Origin: Lampris incognitus
Taxonomy: Eukaryota > Chordata > Actinopteri > Lampriformes > Lampridae
Direction: 5' to 3'
DNA length: 64,000 nt
Assembly (NCBI RefSeq): GCF_029633865.1
Contig: NC_079211.1
Location: 144,456,998 to 144,520,997, forward strand
Part shown: one piece after another, positions 43,915 to 54,381 of the stretch
Numbering within the stretch: position 1 is the first letter of the stretch
Layout of the letters: each line of letters starts with the position of its first letter
Notes under the pieces: generated by a model
Databases searched by the model: none
The model's input: only the letters and a program-made list of their open reading frames with translations
What the model was told of the DNA's origin: nothing
Position numbers and translations under genes: made by a program

Positions 43915-44309
43915 GAGTCCCCGTGTTACCTCCGGCTTGGTGGGGCGTCCCTACGGACACAATTGGCTGTGTCTGCGGGTGGGAAGCCGGATGTGGGTAT
44001 GTGTCCTGGTCACTGTACTTGCACTTCCTCTGGTCGGTGGGAACACCTGTTTGGGGCGGGGGGATGGGGGGAATAGCGGGATCCTCCCACACGCTACGTC
44101 CCCCTGGTGAAACTCCTCACTGTCAGGTGAAAAGAAGCGGCTGGCGCCTCCACATGTATCGGAGGAGGCATTTGGTAGTCTGCAGCCCTCCCCGGCTCAG
44201 CAGAGGGGGTGGAGCAACGACCGGGATGGCTCGGAAGAATGGGGTAATTGGCCGGATACGATTGAGGAGGAAAAAGGGGGGGGGGGTGAATAATAAAAAA
44301 AAAAGATTA
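43915..44309 (+). mobile_element. SINE family A, 5'-truncated
   Basis: Starts within the B-box region (CCCCGTGTTACCTCCGGCTT) and continues through the full body to GGCCGGATACGATTGAGGAG and an A-rich end. The A box is missing. Confidence 0.85.
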
Positions 44310-44570
44310 GCCTAGTATTCATTTTCACATTATAGGACATAAAAGTGAATTTTCATATCACAATCGCTTCTCCTGCTTCATTATTTCCTTCCTCCTTGCC
44401 CAGGAACAAAACAATGGGAGGCGGGGGAATTATTCATATAGGCTTGATACTGTTGACCAATTTCTATTCTATTTTATTTAAATTCTTTTTCACTTGACAA
44501 CTGATGTTTGGGGATGAGTTTGGTTATTTGTTTTTGCAAGACCGTCTGATACAAATTATAGGTTAAAAAT

Positions 44571-44925
44571 ATTCCATCCATCCATTATCCAAACTGCTTA
44601 TCCTGCTCTCAGTGTCGCGGGGACGCCGGAGCCTATCGCAGCAGTCACTGGGCTGCAGGTGGGGAGACACCCTGGACAGGCCGCCAGGCCGTCACAGTCC
44701 ACCGAGGGACAATTTAGTATGGTTGATTCACCTGACCTACATGTCTTTGGACTGTGGGAGGAAACCGGGCCACCCGGAGGAAACCCACGCAGACACGGGG
44801 AGAACATGCAAACTCCACACAGAGGACGATCCGGGACGACCCCCAAGGTTGGACTACCCTGGGACTCGAACCCAGGACCTTCCTGCTGTGAGGCGACCAC
44901 CTAACCACTGCGCCACCCTGCCACT
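44571..44925 (-). mobile_element. SINE family B, full length
   Basis: Head at right (GTGGCGCAGTGGTTAGGTGG), B box GGGTTCGAGTCCC, tail (GGAT)n at 44573-44586 read on the minus strand. An 11-bp target duplication AGGTTAAAAAT/AGGTTACAAAT (44560-44570 and 44926-44936) differs by one base. Confidence 0.9.
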
Positions 44926-45084
44926 AGGTTACAAATGTATATTTCAAATATAGCTGCAAGCAGCAATGAGGAGGCTAAGCAGTGCAGCAGGGCAGGGTAT
45001 CCATGGCAACTTGATCTGCTCATGTTTAAGGCGGGGCGGTAAGCAACGATAGCAAAACAAAAAAACTGCCGCGCCCCCTAGTGA

Positions 45085-45470
45085 CCAACCAGACATTGTG
45101 GTGGTCAACAAGGAACAAGAAGACAGAAGTACTGATCGATGTTGTCATCTCTCGGGATTGCTCCATCAGGATGAAAGAACATGAGAAGCTAGAGAAATAC
45201 CCAGGCCTGAAGGAAGAACTAGATGAGATGTGGAAGGTGAAATCCACAGTAGTCCCAGTCATAATAGGAGCACTAGGGGCTGTGACCCCTAAACTGGGAG
45301 AGTGGCTCCAGCAGATCCCAGGAACATTTGAGGTCTCTGTCCAGAAGAGTACAGTCCTAGAAACAGCTAAGATACTGTGCAGAATCCTCAAACTCGGGCA
45401 GAGGGCTCAAGCTCGAGGAAGACACACCACCCAAAAAAAGGGCGAGAGGGAGTGTGAGGGAGTATGTGCA
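45085..45470 (+). mobile_element. Fragment of a non-LTR element with restriction-like endonuclease (Rex6/NeSL-like)
   Basis: One frame gives PDIVVVNKEQ; after a one-base shift KKTEVLIDVVISRDCSIRM follows, then KEHEKLEKYPGLKEELDEMW, KVKSTVVPVIIGALGAVTPK and LGEWLQQIPGTFEVSVQKS. The PD...D-V spacing and the following helix fit a PD-(D/E)XK endonuclease at the C-terminus of site-specific LINEs. The open stretch of about 110 codons is unusually long for a relic, but no start, reverse transcriptase or zinc knuckle remains. Confidence 0.55.
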
Positions 45471-45482
45471 TGCATATATATA

Positions 45483-45526
<44 letters not shown>

Positions 45527-46553
45527 CACTGATCAGCCAATACATTAAAACCACCTGCCTAGTATTGTGTAGATCCCCGTTGTGCCGCCAAAACAGCTCT
45601 GACCCTTCAAGGCATGGACTCCACAACAAGACATCTGAACGTGGTAGCAGCAGATCCTTTAAATTCTGTACGTTGTGAGGTGGGGCCTCCATGGATCGGA
45701 CTTGTTTTTCCAGCACATCCCACAGATGCTCGATTGGATTGAGATCCGGAGAATTTGGAGGCCGAGGTGTCAAAGTAACATCCGCATGAATGCGAGGACC
45801 CAAGGTTTCCCAGAAGAACATTACCCAAAGTATCCCACTGCCTCCACTGACTTGCCTTCTTCCCATAGTGCATCCTGGTGCCATGTCTTCCCCAGATAAA
45901 TGACACACTCATACCCGGCCATCCACGTGATGTAAAAGAAAACACAATTCATCAGACCAGGCCACCTTCCTCCATCGCTTTATGGTCCAGTTCTGGCACT
46001 CATGTGCCCATTGTATATTTGCTTTCATCGGTGGACAGGGGTCATCCTGAGCACTCTGACCGTTCTGCGGCTACGCAGGCCCACACACAGCCAGCTGCGA
46101 TGCACTGTGTGTTCTGACACCTGTCCGTCATAGCCAGCATCAACCTAGCTACAGTACCGCTTCTGTGGGATCGCACCATACGGGCTAGCCTTTGCTTCCC
46201 ACACACATCAATGAGCCGTGGCCGCCCATGACCCGGTCGCCGGTTCACCGGTTGTCTTTCCTTGGACCAGTTTTTGTCGGTACTGACCACTGCAAACCAG
46301 GAATACCCCACAAGACCTGCCGGGTTTTGGAGATGCTCTGACCCAGTTGTCTAGCCAACATAATCTGGCCCTTGTCAAAGTCGTTCAGATCCTTACGATT
46401 GCCCATTGTTCCTGCTTCCAGCACATCAACTTCAAGAACGGACTTTTCACTTGCTGCCTAATATATCCCACCCCTTGACAGGCGATGTTGTAATGAAATA
46501 ATCAATGTTATTCACTTACTTGTCAGTGGTTTTAATGTTCTGGCTGACCGGTG
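45527..46553 (-). mobile_element. Degenerate Tc1-like transposon
   Basis: Inverted ends CACTGATCAGCCAATACATT and, on the other side, AATGTTCTGGCTGACCGGTG. Minus-strand frames give [56 protein letters not shown], and [20 protein letters not shown] with VRSMEAPPHNVQNLKDLL. Frameshifts and stops throughout; the transposase is dead. A sister copy lies at 54382. Confidence 0.85.
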
Positions 46554-46577
46554 GGTGTGTATGTGTATTGTTTTTTT

Positions 46578-46785
46578 TCTCCGATGATGAGCTCAATGAG
46601 TCTCAGTGGGCACATTTTCCCCCTTTATTAAATAGTGATAGTCGAGAGAGACAGGAAAGGCAGGGGAGAGAGAGGGGATGACATGCAGCAAAGGGCCCTG
46701 CCAGATTCGAACCCAGGCCGCTGTGCTAAGTTCTCGGCCTTAGGTGGTATTCGCTCTAGCAAGTGAGCAACCGGGGCGCCCCGAG
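46578..46785 (-). mobile_element. tRNA-derived SINE (fourth family)
   Basis: Read on the minus strand: GCGCCCCGGTTGCTCACTTG (A-box region), GCGGCCTGGGTTCGAATCTG (B box), then GGCCCTTTGCTGCATGTCAT and CCCCTCTCTCTCCC. The usual layout of a common fish SINE. Confidence 0.7.
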
Positions 46786-47313
46786 CTCAATGAGTCTTAA
46801 CATATCCAGTGGCGTAGCTCTTGGGTGGGAGGATCTGTCAAATTAAGCTTTAAATATTATTCTAATTTCATTGTAATGTTATTATTTATGTATTTAATTA
46901 TTAGTAATGATTAGTAGCGTTGCATTACTCCTCCACATGGACAAAAAAAAGTTTGAATTCCTGTATAAACTTTTTTTTTTTTCAGGTCACCCACAGGAAA
47001 TGACTCGGCCTTGTGGATTGAGCTATATATAGCTCATATACATAGATATAGCTAATGCTAAGCTATCACTGTGGTGTCAGTAACATAGTGTGTAGGGATA
47101 CTATAGCCTAGCCAGTGCATTTTCTATGGGCATGTACCTTCCACATAAATGCCCATATCTCAATAACTATAATTCGCACACCTTAGATTTTTACATCCTG
47201 CGTGTCACAAGAAGTTTGGGAACATTTTGACGTGCCACGTGTCTGAATAGAGTGAGAATTGGGGGCGTTACGGCGATTTACAAATGGCAAAAATTTGGAA
47301 GATTTAGTGTGGC
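46786..47313. other. Gene-free interior of the composite repeat
   Basis: AT-rich with AGCTATATATAGCT palindromes near 47020-47060. Nothing coding. Confidence 0.4.
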
Positions 47314-47537
47314 ATTTAGTGCGCCAGTGGTGCACTGGTTAGTGTGGTCGCCTCACAGCAAGAAGGTTCTGGGTTCGAGCCCCGGGGTAGTCCAGCCTTG
47401 AAGGTCGTCCTCTGTGTGGAGTTTGCATGTTCTCCCCGTGTCTGCGTGAGTTTCCCCCAGGTGCTCCGGTGTCCTTCCACAGTCCAAAGACATGTAGGTC
47501 AGGTGAATCGGCCATACTAAATTGCCCCAAGGTATGA

Positions 47538-47610
<73 letters not shown>

Positions 47611-47739
47611 CCCTGTGATGGTCTGGCGGCCTTTCCAGTGTGTCTCCCCACCTGCCTCCCAATAACTGCTGGGATAGGCTCCAGCATCCCCGTGACCCTG
47701 AGAGCAGGATAAGCCATTCGGATAATGGATGGATGGATG
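47314..47739 (+). mobile_element. SINE family B, full length, with (TG)n expansion
   Basis: Head GCGCCAGTGGTGCACTGGTT, B box GGGTTCGAGCCCCG, body and GGATGGATGG tail. A (TG)n tract of about 34 units sits at 47539-47607. Imperfect target duplication GATTTAGTGTGGC (47301) and GATTTAATGTGCC (47740). Confidence 0.9.
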
Positions 47740-48113
47740 GATTTAATGTGCCATATATGGTCATGCTATGTTAGTCTATGGGACATGCACCCTCCGAACA
47801 TCTCAAAAATGATAGATTTTAGGTTTGATATTTTTTCGTCGCGAGTGACTCGGCAACTTTTCCCACGTTTTGATGTATTTTTGTGTACGCGTGTGCAAAA
47901 TGTCGTGAGCAGCAGCCCAGATCTCTCCTCCGCATTTTAAATTCCCCAAGGAAATGTCTTTGGCGAAATAACGGTACTGAAACTGGACTGGAAGCGATTT
48001 CGATTAGCTGTAATGGTCAAATGGTTTGAAAATCAAAAATCCATATGATAACTTTCACGAGGCTTGGTCTGAAGATAACCTGTTGCAAATTTGGTGAAAA
48101 TTGGACACAACGT

Positions 48114-48486
48114 CGGGTGGCACAGTGGCGCAGTGGTTAGCGCGGTTGCCTCACAGCAGGAAGGTCCTGGGTTCGAGCCCCGGTGTAGTCTAACCTTGGG
48201 GGTCGTCCCGGGTCGTCCTCTATGTGGAGTTTGCATGTTCTCCCCGTGTCTGCGTGGGTTTCCTCCGGGGGCTCTGGTTTCCTCCCACAGTCCAAAGACA
48301 TGTAGGTCAGGTGAAGCGGCCATACTAAACTGTCCCTAGGTGTGAATGTGTGTATGTGTTGGCCCTGTGATGGCCTGGCGGCCTGTCCAGGGTGTCTCCC
48401 CACCTGCCGCCCAATGACTGCAGGGAGAGCCGCCAGCATCCCTGCGACCCTGACAGCAGGATAAGCTGTTTGGATAATGGATGGAT
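48114..48486 (+). mobile_element. SINE family B, full length
   Basis: Head GGTGGCACAGTGGCGCAGTG, B box GGGTTCGAGCCCCGG, tail GGATAATGGATGGAT. Perfect 11-bp target duplication GGACACAACGT (48103-48113 and 48487-48497). Confidence 0.93.
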
Positions 48487-49267
48487 GGACACAACGTGTA
48501 GCTTGCGGAAATTTTTTGAACTTTTCCACAAAATCCAGTATAGCGTAAAATCCAATTGACTGGGTGCGTTGGACTCGGCTTTATCCAAGGAATCCAATGG
48601 TACCTCGTTTTTGAAAATTGGGCATACGGTTCAAAAGTTATCTGCATAAACGTACCTCCAACTTTGACCTGTTGGTGGCGCTAGAGCACTCAAGGCACAG
48701 ACATGAAACTTGTTGAAAAGAATCATGGGACTGTCCCCAGTAGGTGTGCCATATTTCACCACTTTTTACAGTACGCTTCTACGAGCTGCCATAAACACCA
48801 TAGCCAGAGGAAGAAGAAGGAAACAGATGAGGAAGGATAATAATAATAAGAAAAGGTAGAAACGTTTAGTGTGCCTACGCCGCTTCACTGCTTGGCCCCC
48901 AAATACTAATTTCAAACACGTTTCTAGTGCCCATCCCCACATATAACCTACGCATTAAACCGGTGGTGCGAAGAAAGTCACAATGAAGTCAGAATTCTTT
49001 GCTTTTACACTCGAGGCGTTTAAAATGAGCTTGTGTTGAAAGCAACACTACCACATCCCAGAATTCTCAAATCACCGCTGTTGTAAGCAACCTCCAGTGA
49101 AGGATTCGGCAGTCAGAGCTCGAGTGCCTTCACAACTGAGGAAAGAAATATTCTTGTGTCTTGAAAACAGTCATTTATGGTAAGTAGAAAAGTGCTGTGT
49201 AAAACACAACTTTCGAGGAGTGCAGGGCAGGATATTATCTCTACGAGGCCAAGGCCTTTCGGTAGCG

Positions 49268-49318
49268 AGATGACTCCAACTGAGCTTTCTTCAGACAAAA
49301 GCTCAACTGGAGTCATCT
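49268..49318. repeat. Long hairpin, 21-bp arms, 9-nt loop
   Basis: Arms 49268-49288 (AGATGACTCCAACTGAGCTT plus T) and 49298-49318 pair with two mismatches. No flanking element ends seen. Confidence 0.85.
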
Positions 49319-50214
49319 GGAATTTCACACAGTTTTAGAGACGTCATGAAGACCAAGAGATGCAAACAAACAATCAAAACCGTAGGGCATAGGGACCATG
49401 CCCCATGCTGGTTAAAATAAATTAGCCAGAAGCAGTGGCACTAAAACCGGCCTATGCCCTCGATAAGTACCCATCACCGCGGGAATGCTATGTCGTGATG
49501 CTTATACCAAGCAGGGATGCTCATTGTGTGAGCTGCGTGGTCACTTGGATCAGAGCAGTCAAACGTTGTCATGTCAGATGGTCATTTTCCTTTTAACTGC
49601 AACATGCATTTAAGTGTCTACTGTGCTGCAGTCAATCGAATGTACAGTGCATTAGAACCTGAAATTAGATTTATCGAAAGAAAGGAAAAAAAACCTACGC
49701 TAATTTAAACAGGCCTGCACTGCTGAGGCTTATTGTGCTGTGCCCGCCTTTGTAGGAATCCAGCCCTGTCAGGAGAGCTCAAAGCAGAATTTATCATCCT
49801 ATATGTGGGTGACCTTGGGGGAGGTTTACCAATACGTTTGGGGAGGGAACTGGGCTGACTAAGAGCATGAAAGGAGTACAGGGACTTGGTGCTGCACAAT
49901 CTTTTCTTCATCAGCTTTGGCGTGCAGCGCTTGCTGTGCATAAAAGGGATTTTAGGGGGAAATCCCACCATAAAGACCGGAGAAATTGATTCAATTAAGT
50001 TACCCGTCTTTCTGGCGCAGTATTATCCCATTGTTCCCCATAGTGCTCCCAGAGCTTCCATTTTTAGCGTTTCCAAACCCAAGATGAGAGCAACTGATCA
50101 CATGACTTGGCCTCTCTGATTTGATATACTTGGACTTAATTGCTTGATGACAGTTTGATTCAACGGGTGCTTGAAATTTTATTATCCCTGCCAGGATTGA
50201 GGAGATATTGTGCT
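49319..50214. other. Gene-free stretch
   Basis: Nothing recognised. Confidence 0.4.
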
Positions 50215-50355
50215 TGGGTGTGTGTGTGTGTCTGTGTCGGGGGGTTATGTGTGGGTCTGTGTGTGTGTGTGTACCTGTCTGCGGCTAATCTCGCAAGCTA
50301 CTGGACCCATCAGCTGAATTTTTTGTGTGCACAGTTATGACTGTATGATCAAGGA
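50215..50355 (+). repeat. (GT)n-led dispersed repeat, copy 1
   Basis: (TG)n followed by ACCTGTCTGCGGCTAATCT ... TTATGACTGTATGATCAAGG. The same order is seen at 52360-52455. Confidence 0.65.
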
Positions 50356-50573
50356 CTCGCTAGCTCAGTCGTCCAGCGCTACTCTCTCCGTCTGCCCGAT
50401 CTGAGTCAACCGTAGATGTGTCGCGCATGCACACGGTTGATTTACAGTGTCAGAACATTACGTGTTCGGGTATGAGTCTTGAAAGTAGTCGAGAAGTCGA
50501 TCGTATTTCACAAGCCAGCAAATCCTTCGCGGCCGATCTCAGCACAGGAGAACTGGAGGAACACCACCGGATG

Positions 50574-51268
50574 CACTGGCGTAAATATAGGCGGTGCAGT
50601 GGCGCCAGGGCCCGTCGTTAGGGGGGGGCCCGTCAATATTTCTGCATGCATTGTCCTAGTCCAATGTTACGTGTCTGTTTTGAGCATGTGACGATAGCTT
50701 GTTTAGCACGCGTAATATCATTTCCCTATCTAGCCTACCTAAGTAACGTTAGAAAAACAAAATCAAGCAAGCAAGCATGAGTTACACACATAAAAGTGGC
50801 TGTAAAAAGAGGAAGGAGAGCAAGGAAAGAACAACAAAACTCCAGAAATGGGATGGATTTTTCTTAAAGAGCAGTGTAATTGATGGCGATGGGCGAGAAG
50901 AAAATTTGGCACAGACCCAGACTGGAGTGTTACCGCCGGCGGCGGCGGAGAAACCTCGGAGGTAGGGTAGCAAGCTAACTCTAGTAGCCTCGGGTTTCCG
51001 TGTTACCGTAGTCTAATGTGGTTGCTAAATTGTCTGCTACTTTGATATTTCTATTTTATTTGTTATATTTTATGCTGCGAAGCACTTTGTGATTGTATAT
51101 CTGTGAAAGGTGCTATACAAATAAATGACTGAAATTACTTACTAAACCCACCTATGGTGGTGGTGGTGTGTGTGTGTGTGAGCGAGCGAGTGAGAGAGAG
51201 ATGGGGGGTGGGGGGGGTCTACGAGGGTTGCTTGCACCAGGGCCCATAATAAATATGTTACGCCAGTG
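50574..51268 (+). mobile_element. Deletion-derived hAT element keeping the transposase N-terminus
   Basis: Inverted ends CACTGGCGTAA (50574) and TTACGCCAGTG (ending 51268), with GCCAGGGCCC/GGGCCCTGG just inside. 8-bp target duplication ACCGGATG (50566-50573) and GCTGGATG (51269-51276), two differences. The 62-codon frame at 50777-50965 starts MSYTHKSGCKKRKESKERTT and KLQKWDGFFLKS, resembling the very N-terminus of hAT transposases of the ZMYM type. The rest of the gene is deleted. Confidence 0.75.
50777..50965 (+). pseudogene. hAT transposase N-terminal remnant
   Basis: A 62-residue frame, basic then F-F, then acidic. It lacks the BED-finger and RNase H-like catalytic parts. An AATAAA at about 51120 inside the element may be the original gene's polyadenylation signal. 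Assigned by position within the element and by a basic KKRK...FF pattern. Confidence 0.5.
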
Positions 51269-51276
51269 GCTGGATG

Positions 51277-51705
51277 AACCAAAAATGATTCCCGTTTATC
51301 CACCTCGCCGCCACGCGGAAGCGCCATAGTCTCCGATGTTAAAACTCCGCTATAAAAACACCATTTCAAGGGTAGGGTTAATCAGTCACAGCTGGAAATC
51401 GTCCCAGTAGCTACGATAAAACATGTCCCATGGCTGAGCTATGTTTTCCTGCCCTTGTTTTATGAATGAAAGTCAATCAGCGGAGCAGCCATTCACCCCG
51501 ATCCATTTTATATCATGAAAACCATGATGGTTAAACACATTTGACGTCTTTTCGTAAGGGCTTTGAAATTGTGATAGCCTGACCGCCGTCATTTCATGTC
51601 AGACTTGGTCGCTCTCGTGCGAGGGTCCACCTAGGGGGCTGCACATCCACAGACTGACAGGCCAAACATTTTCATCAGGGAGATTTTTTTTAGCTCGAGC
51701 GCTGC
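51277..51705. other. Gene-free stretch between two hAT elements
   Basis: Nothing recognised. Confidence 0.4.
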
Positions 51706-51713
51706 ACATTAAA

Positions 51714-52262
51714 TAGGGGTGGGGGAAAAAATGTCGATACTGGAATATATCATGACATTTGTGTGATGTGTTATCGAGACACTGGCGACAAATATCGATA
51801 TTTTTGTTAAAACGTTTTTTTCTGCGATAATTTTTACTCCGACTTTATTGATGACCGTCAAACTCAAACAACAGAATTTAAAGAACAAAAAGAGGAAACT
51901 AATTGCCAGGGGATCTTATTGTACATTGGAATGATGGCACATGTGGACAAGTTGCAGTGTGTGTGTGTTAAATAGGCTCTAAACTAAGACTCTATGCAAT
52001 TTGTTGGCCATTATTTCATCTCAGTTGTCAAATTCTGTGAAACTGACACCACAGTGCATTGAGTAAATACGTAATGCCGGCGTCTTTGCCTTTTCCGGGG
52101 TATTTTTCTTCTTCGGTTACGCAGATACCGTGATGCATCGTAGACGATTGCCTTGCGATGTATCGAGTATGGCAGAATCGCTGCATCGTTATACCATCAT
52201 TATTGTGGGCAGCGTGCCGTGATAGTGTCGTATCGTGAGTTACTCTTTGATTCCCACCCCTG
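51714..52262. mobile_element. Non-autonomous hAT element
   Basis: Ends TAGGGGTGGG (51714) and CCCACCCCTG (ending 52262), the left one mutated from CAGGGGTGGG. 8-bp target duplication ACATTAAA (51706-51713) and ATATTAAA (52263-52270), one difference. Interior has TATCGA words; no transposase. Confidence 0.8.
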
Positions 52263-52359
52263 ATATTAAAAACTTTTCCCCCCCATATTTCCCATTCCGT
52301 CGACTTGGGCACTGCGCGACTCCTATAATGGCAGGGAAAAACCACCGGTTTCCTGTCCG

Positions 52360-52455
52360 TGTGTGCGTGTATCTGTCTGCTGCTATTCTTGCACAGTACT
52401 ACTGGGCCAGTCAGCCTAATGATTTTTGTGCGCTGTTATGACTGTATAATCAAGG
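52360..52455 (+). repeat. Dispersed repeat, copy 2 of 50215-50355
   Basis: GTGTATCTGTCTGCTGCTAT ... GTTATGACTGTATAATCAAG, matching copy 1 at about 75-80% by eye. Confidence 0.65.
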
Positions 52456-53080
52456 ACCTCGCATGATTGCGGTGATTCGAAACCTTTGGAAAACCTGTTT
52501 TACGCCATAATTGAGAGATAATTCCTCAGCTGGTTTTTTTTTTTTTTTTTGCCTAAGTCCGAGCATCAGAGAAGGGAGATATGCAGGCAGTGCCTCCGTT
52601 CTTTCCCGGTAGGTGAAAAAAGGTGGTTTTGTCACCAAGTCCGAGCACCGGAGAAGGGGAGATACGCCCGGCGGCAATCTGCACTCTGCTGAGTGCACTC
52701 TTCCAGTTTTGAGTTATTTTGAACTTTGGTGGAAAATGGATCATGTCAAAGCTAAATTCATTTGCATCGTTATTATCAGCCGCTGCGCTTTATTCTTTAC
52801 GCCCGGCAGAGCTTTTCTGCAAGGGTGAGTCTCGCAGAGAAAGAGAAATGAGTATTCCCTCGGTTTTGTTTGTTTGTTTTTCCTCGTGCATTAATATGAA
52901 TACCATGTTGTGAAAGGTTATTATGCAAAACAGCGCACTGAACCGCATTCAGTTGGTCATCGATTTAGCGTTGTTTCATTTTTGAGGTTTCATTTCCCGT
53001 GCATTTTTTCCCGTGTTTTGTTTTGCAAACCTTTTATGTTGACCGGTGCTGCGCAAGAAGTTGTATTTCAAATGTCCTTT
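52456..53080. other. Gene-free stretch
   Basis: Two related GAGAAGGG/GAGATA blocks (52565 and 52650) form a weak local duplication. Nothing coding. Confidence 0.4.
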
Positions 53081-53101
53081 GTGGGTAAAGGAAAGAATAT
53101 T

Positions 53102-53723
53102 GGCAAGAGTAGAGGTGATGATGGCATGTGAGTTTAAATACTTGGGGTCAGCTGTCCAAAGTAATGGGGAGTGCAGGAGAGAGGTGGAGAAGAGAGTGCA
53201 GGCGGGGTGGAGTGGGTGGAGACGAGTGTCAGGAGTGATTTGTGACAGAAGGGTACCAGCAAGAGTTAAAGGGAAGGTTTACAAGATGGTAGTGAGACCA
53301 GCTATGTTGTATGGTTTGGAGACAGTGGCGCTGACAAAAAGACAGGAGGCGGAGCTGGAGGTGGCAGAGTTGAAGATGATAAGATTTTCATTGGGAGTGA
53401 TGAAGAAGGACAGGATTAGGAAGGATTATATTAGAGGGACAGCTCAGGTTGGACGGTTTGGAGACAAAGCAAGAGAGACCAGATTGAGATGGTTTGGACA
53501 TGTGTGGAGGAGAGATGCTGGGTATACTGGGAGAAGGATGCTGAATATGGAGCTGCCAGGGAAGAGGAAAAGAGGAAGGCCAAAGAGGAGGTTTATGGAT
53601 GTGGTGAGGGAGGACATGCAGGTGGCTGGTGTGACAGAGGAAGATACAGAGGACAGGAAGAGATGGAAATGGATGATCCGCTGTAGCGCCCCCTAACGGG
53701 AGCAGCTGTAAGTAGTAGTAGTA
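53102..53723 (+). mobile_element. 5'-truncated RTE-like LINE with perfect 21-bp target duplication
   Basis: One long frame encodes the C-terminal domain: FKYLGSAVQSNGECRREVEK, RVQAGWSGWRRVSGVICDRR, GKVYKMVVRPAMLYGLETVA, QEAELEVAELKMIRFSLGVM, RFGDKARETRLRWFGHVWRR and GKRKRGRPKRRFMDVVREDM, then a stop. The tail is (GTA)n at 53709-53723. The 21 bases 53081-53101 recur exactly at 53724-53744. The uninterrupted frame and perfect duplication indicate a young insertion, but 5' truncation leaves no polymerase. Confidence 0.92.
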
Positions 53724-53744
53724 GTGGGTAAAGGAAAGAATATT

Positions 53745-54381
53745 CTGTACTCAGTGTCAGAACCACACAACAGTTGGCTATATAACTGTCCCTTGTAATA
53801 TTTGCTGAAATCTTTTTCACATTTTGCTCACTTGGTTCTTTCTTATCTGTAGGTGGCCAGCGGGTTCTCGCTGGGTTTGTGTTCACTTGCTCCTGTGGCC
53901 CTCAAGGAGCTTTTTTTTCTAAATGTTAAATGTCTTTCTGAGCTCACAAAGAAGGCATCTCACTCTGGCTTGGGAAAGCCTCTGTATTTAGCCTGATTTA
54001 CTACGTCGTCCGTCAATATAAAGGCCAGTGTGAGGGGAAGGGATTCAGGAGCCCAGTTTATGTTTTAGTAAAGTCCGGAGGGGTAAAGGGAATACTGATT
54101 GACACACAAACATGCGCTTGTCTTGTTCTCACAGCCCGAGCCAAAAGCTCCCATCCCCTTCCCCCTCCAGCCGTGTGCCGCGGGTGATACAAAAGAGGCG
54201 CTGTTCTTTGCCCTCAAGATGCCCGTGGTGCCGAGGGTCTTTGACACTCAGCATGCAGGCCCCTGCAGAGATAACACTGTTGCAGACGTACCCAACCTCC
54301 TTGCAGGACCTGTAAGCTCCTCTCCAGCATCCGTTAATGACATCCCCGTTGTTCCTCCCGGCCATGAGCAGTGGTCGGCTA
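53745..54381. other. Gene-free stretch
   Basis: The open frame at 54099-54470 runs into a Tc1 end and shows no family resemblance. Confidence 0.4.

Larger units (their letters stand above)
44948..48905. mobile_element. Large composite repeat with inverted ends and nested insertions
   Basis: The left end (TATAGCTGCAAGCAGCAATG, then GAGGCTAAGCAGTGCAGCAG) and the right end (read inverted: GGGGCCAAGCAGTGAAGCGG) share an imperfect terminal inverted repeat. The right flank also carries GTTGGTGGCGCTAGAGCACT and related words that I recall from a frequent fish repeat with these ends. Nested inside are a LINE-like frame, a Tc1, and three SINEs. Whether the ends truly belong to one insertion is inference. 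Confidence 0.4.

Noticed and set aside
45357..45908. 183-codon minus-strand frame as a gene
   Set aside because: Its first part is decayed Tc1 transposase and the rest is antisense of the LINE-like frame and an (AT)n tract.
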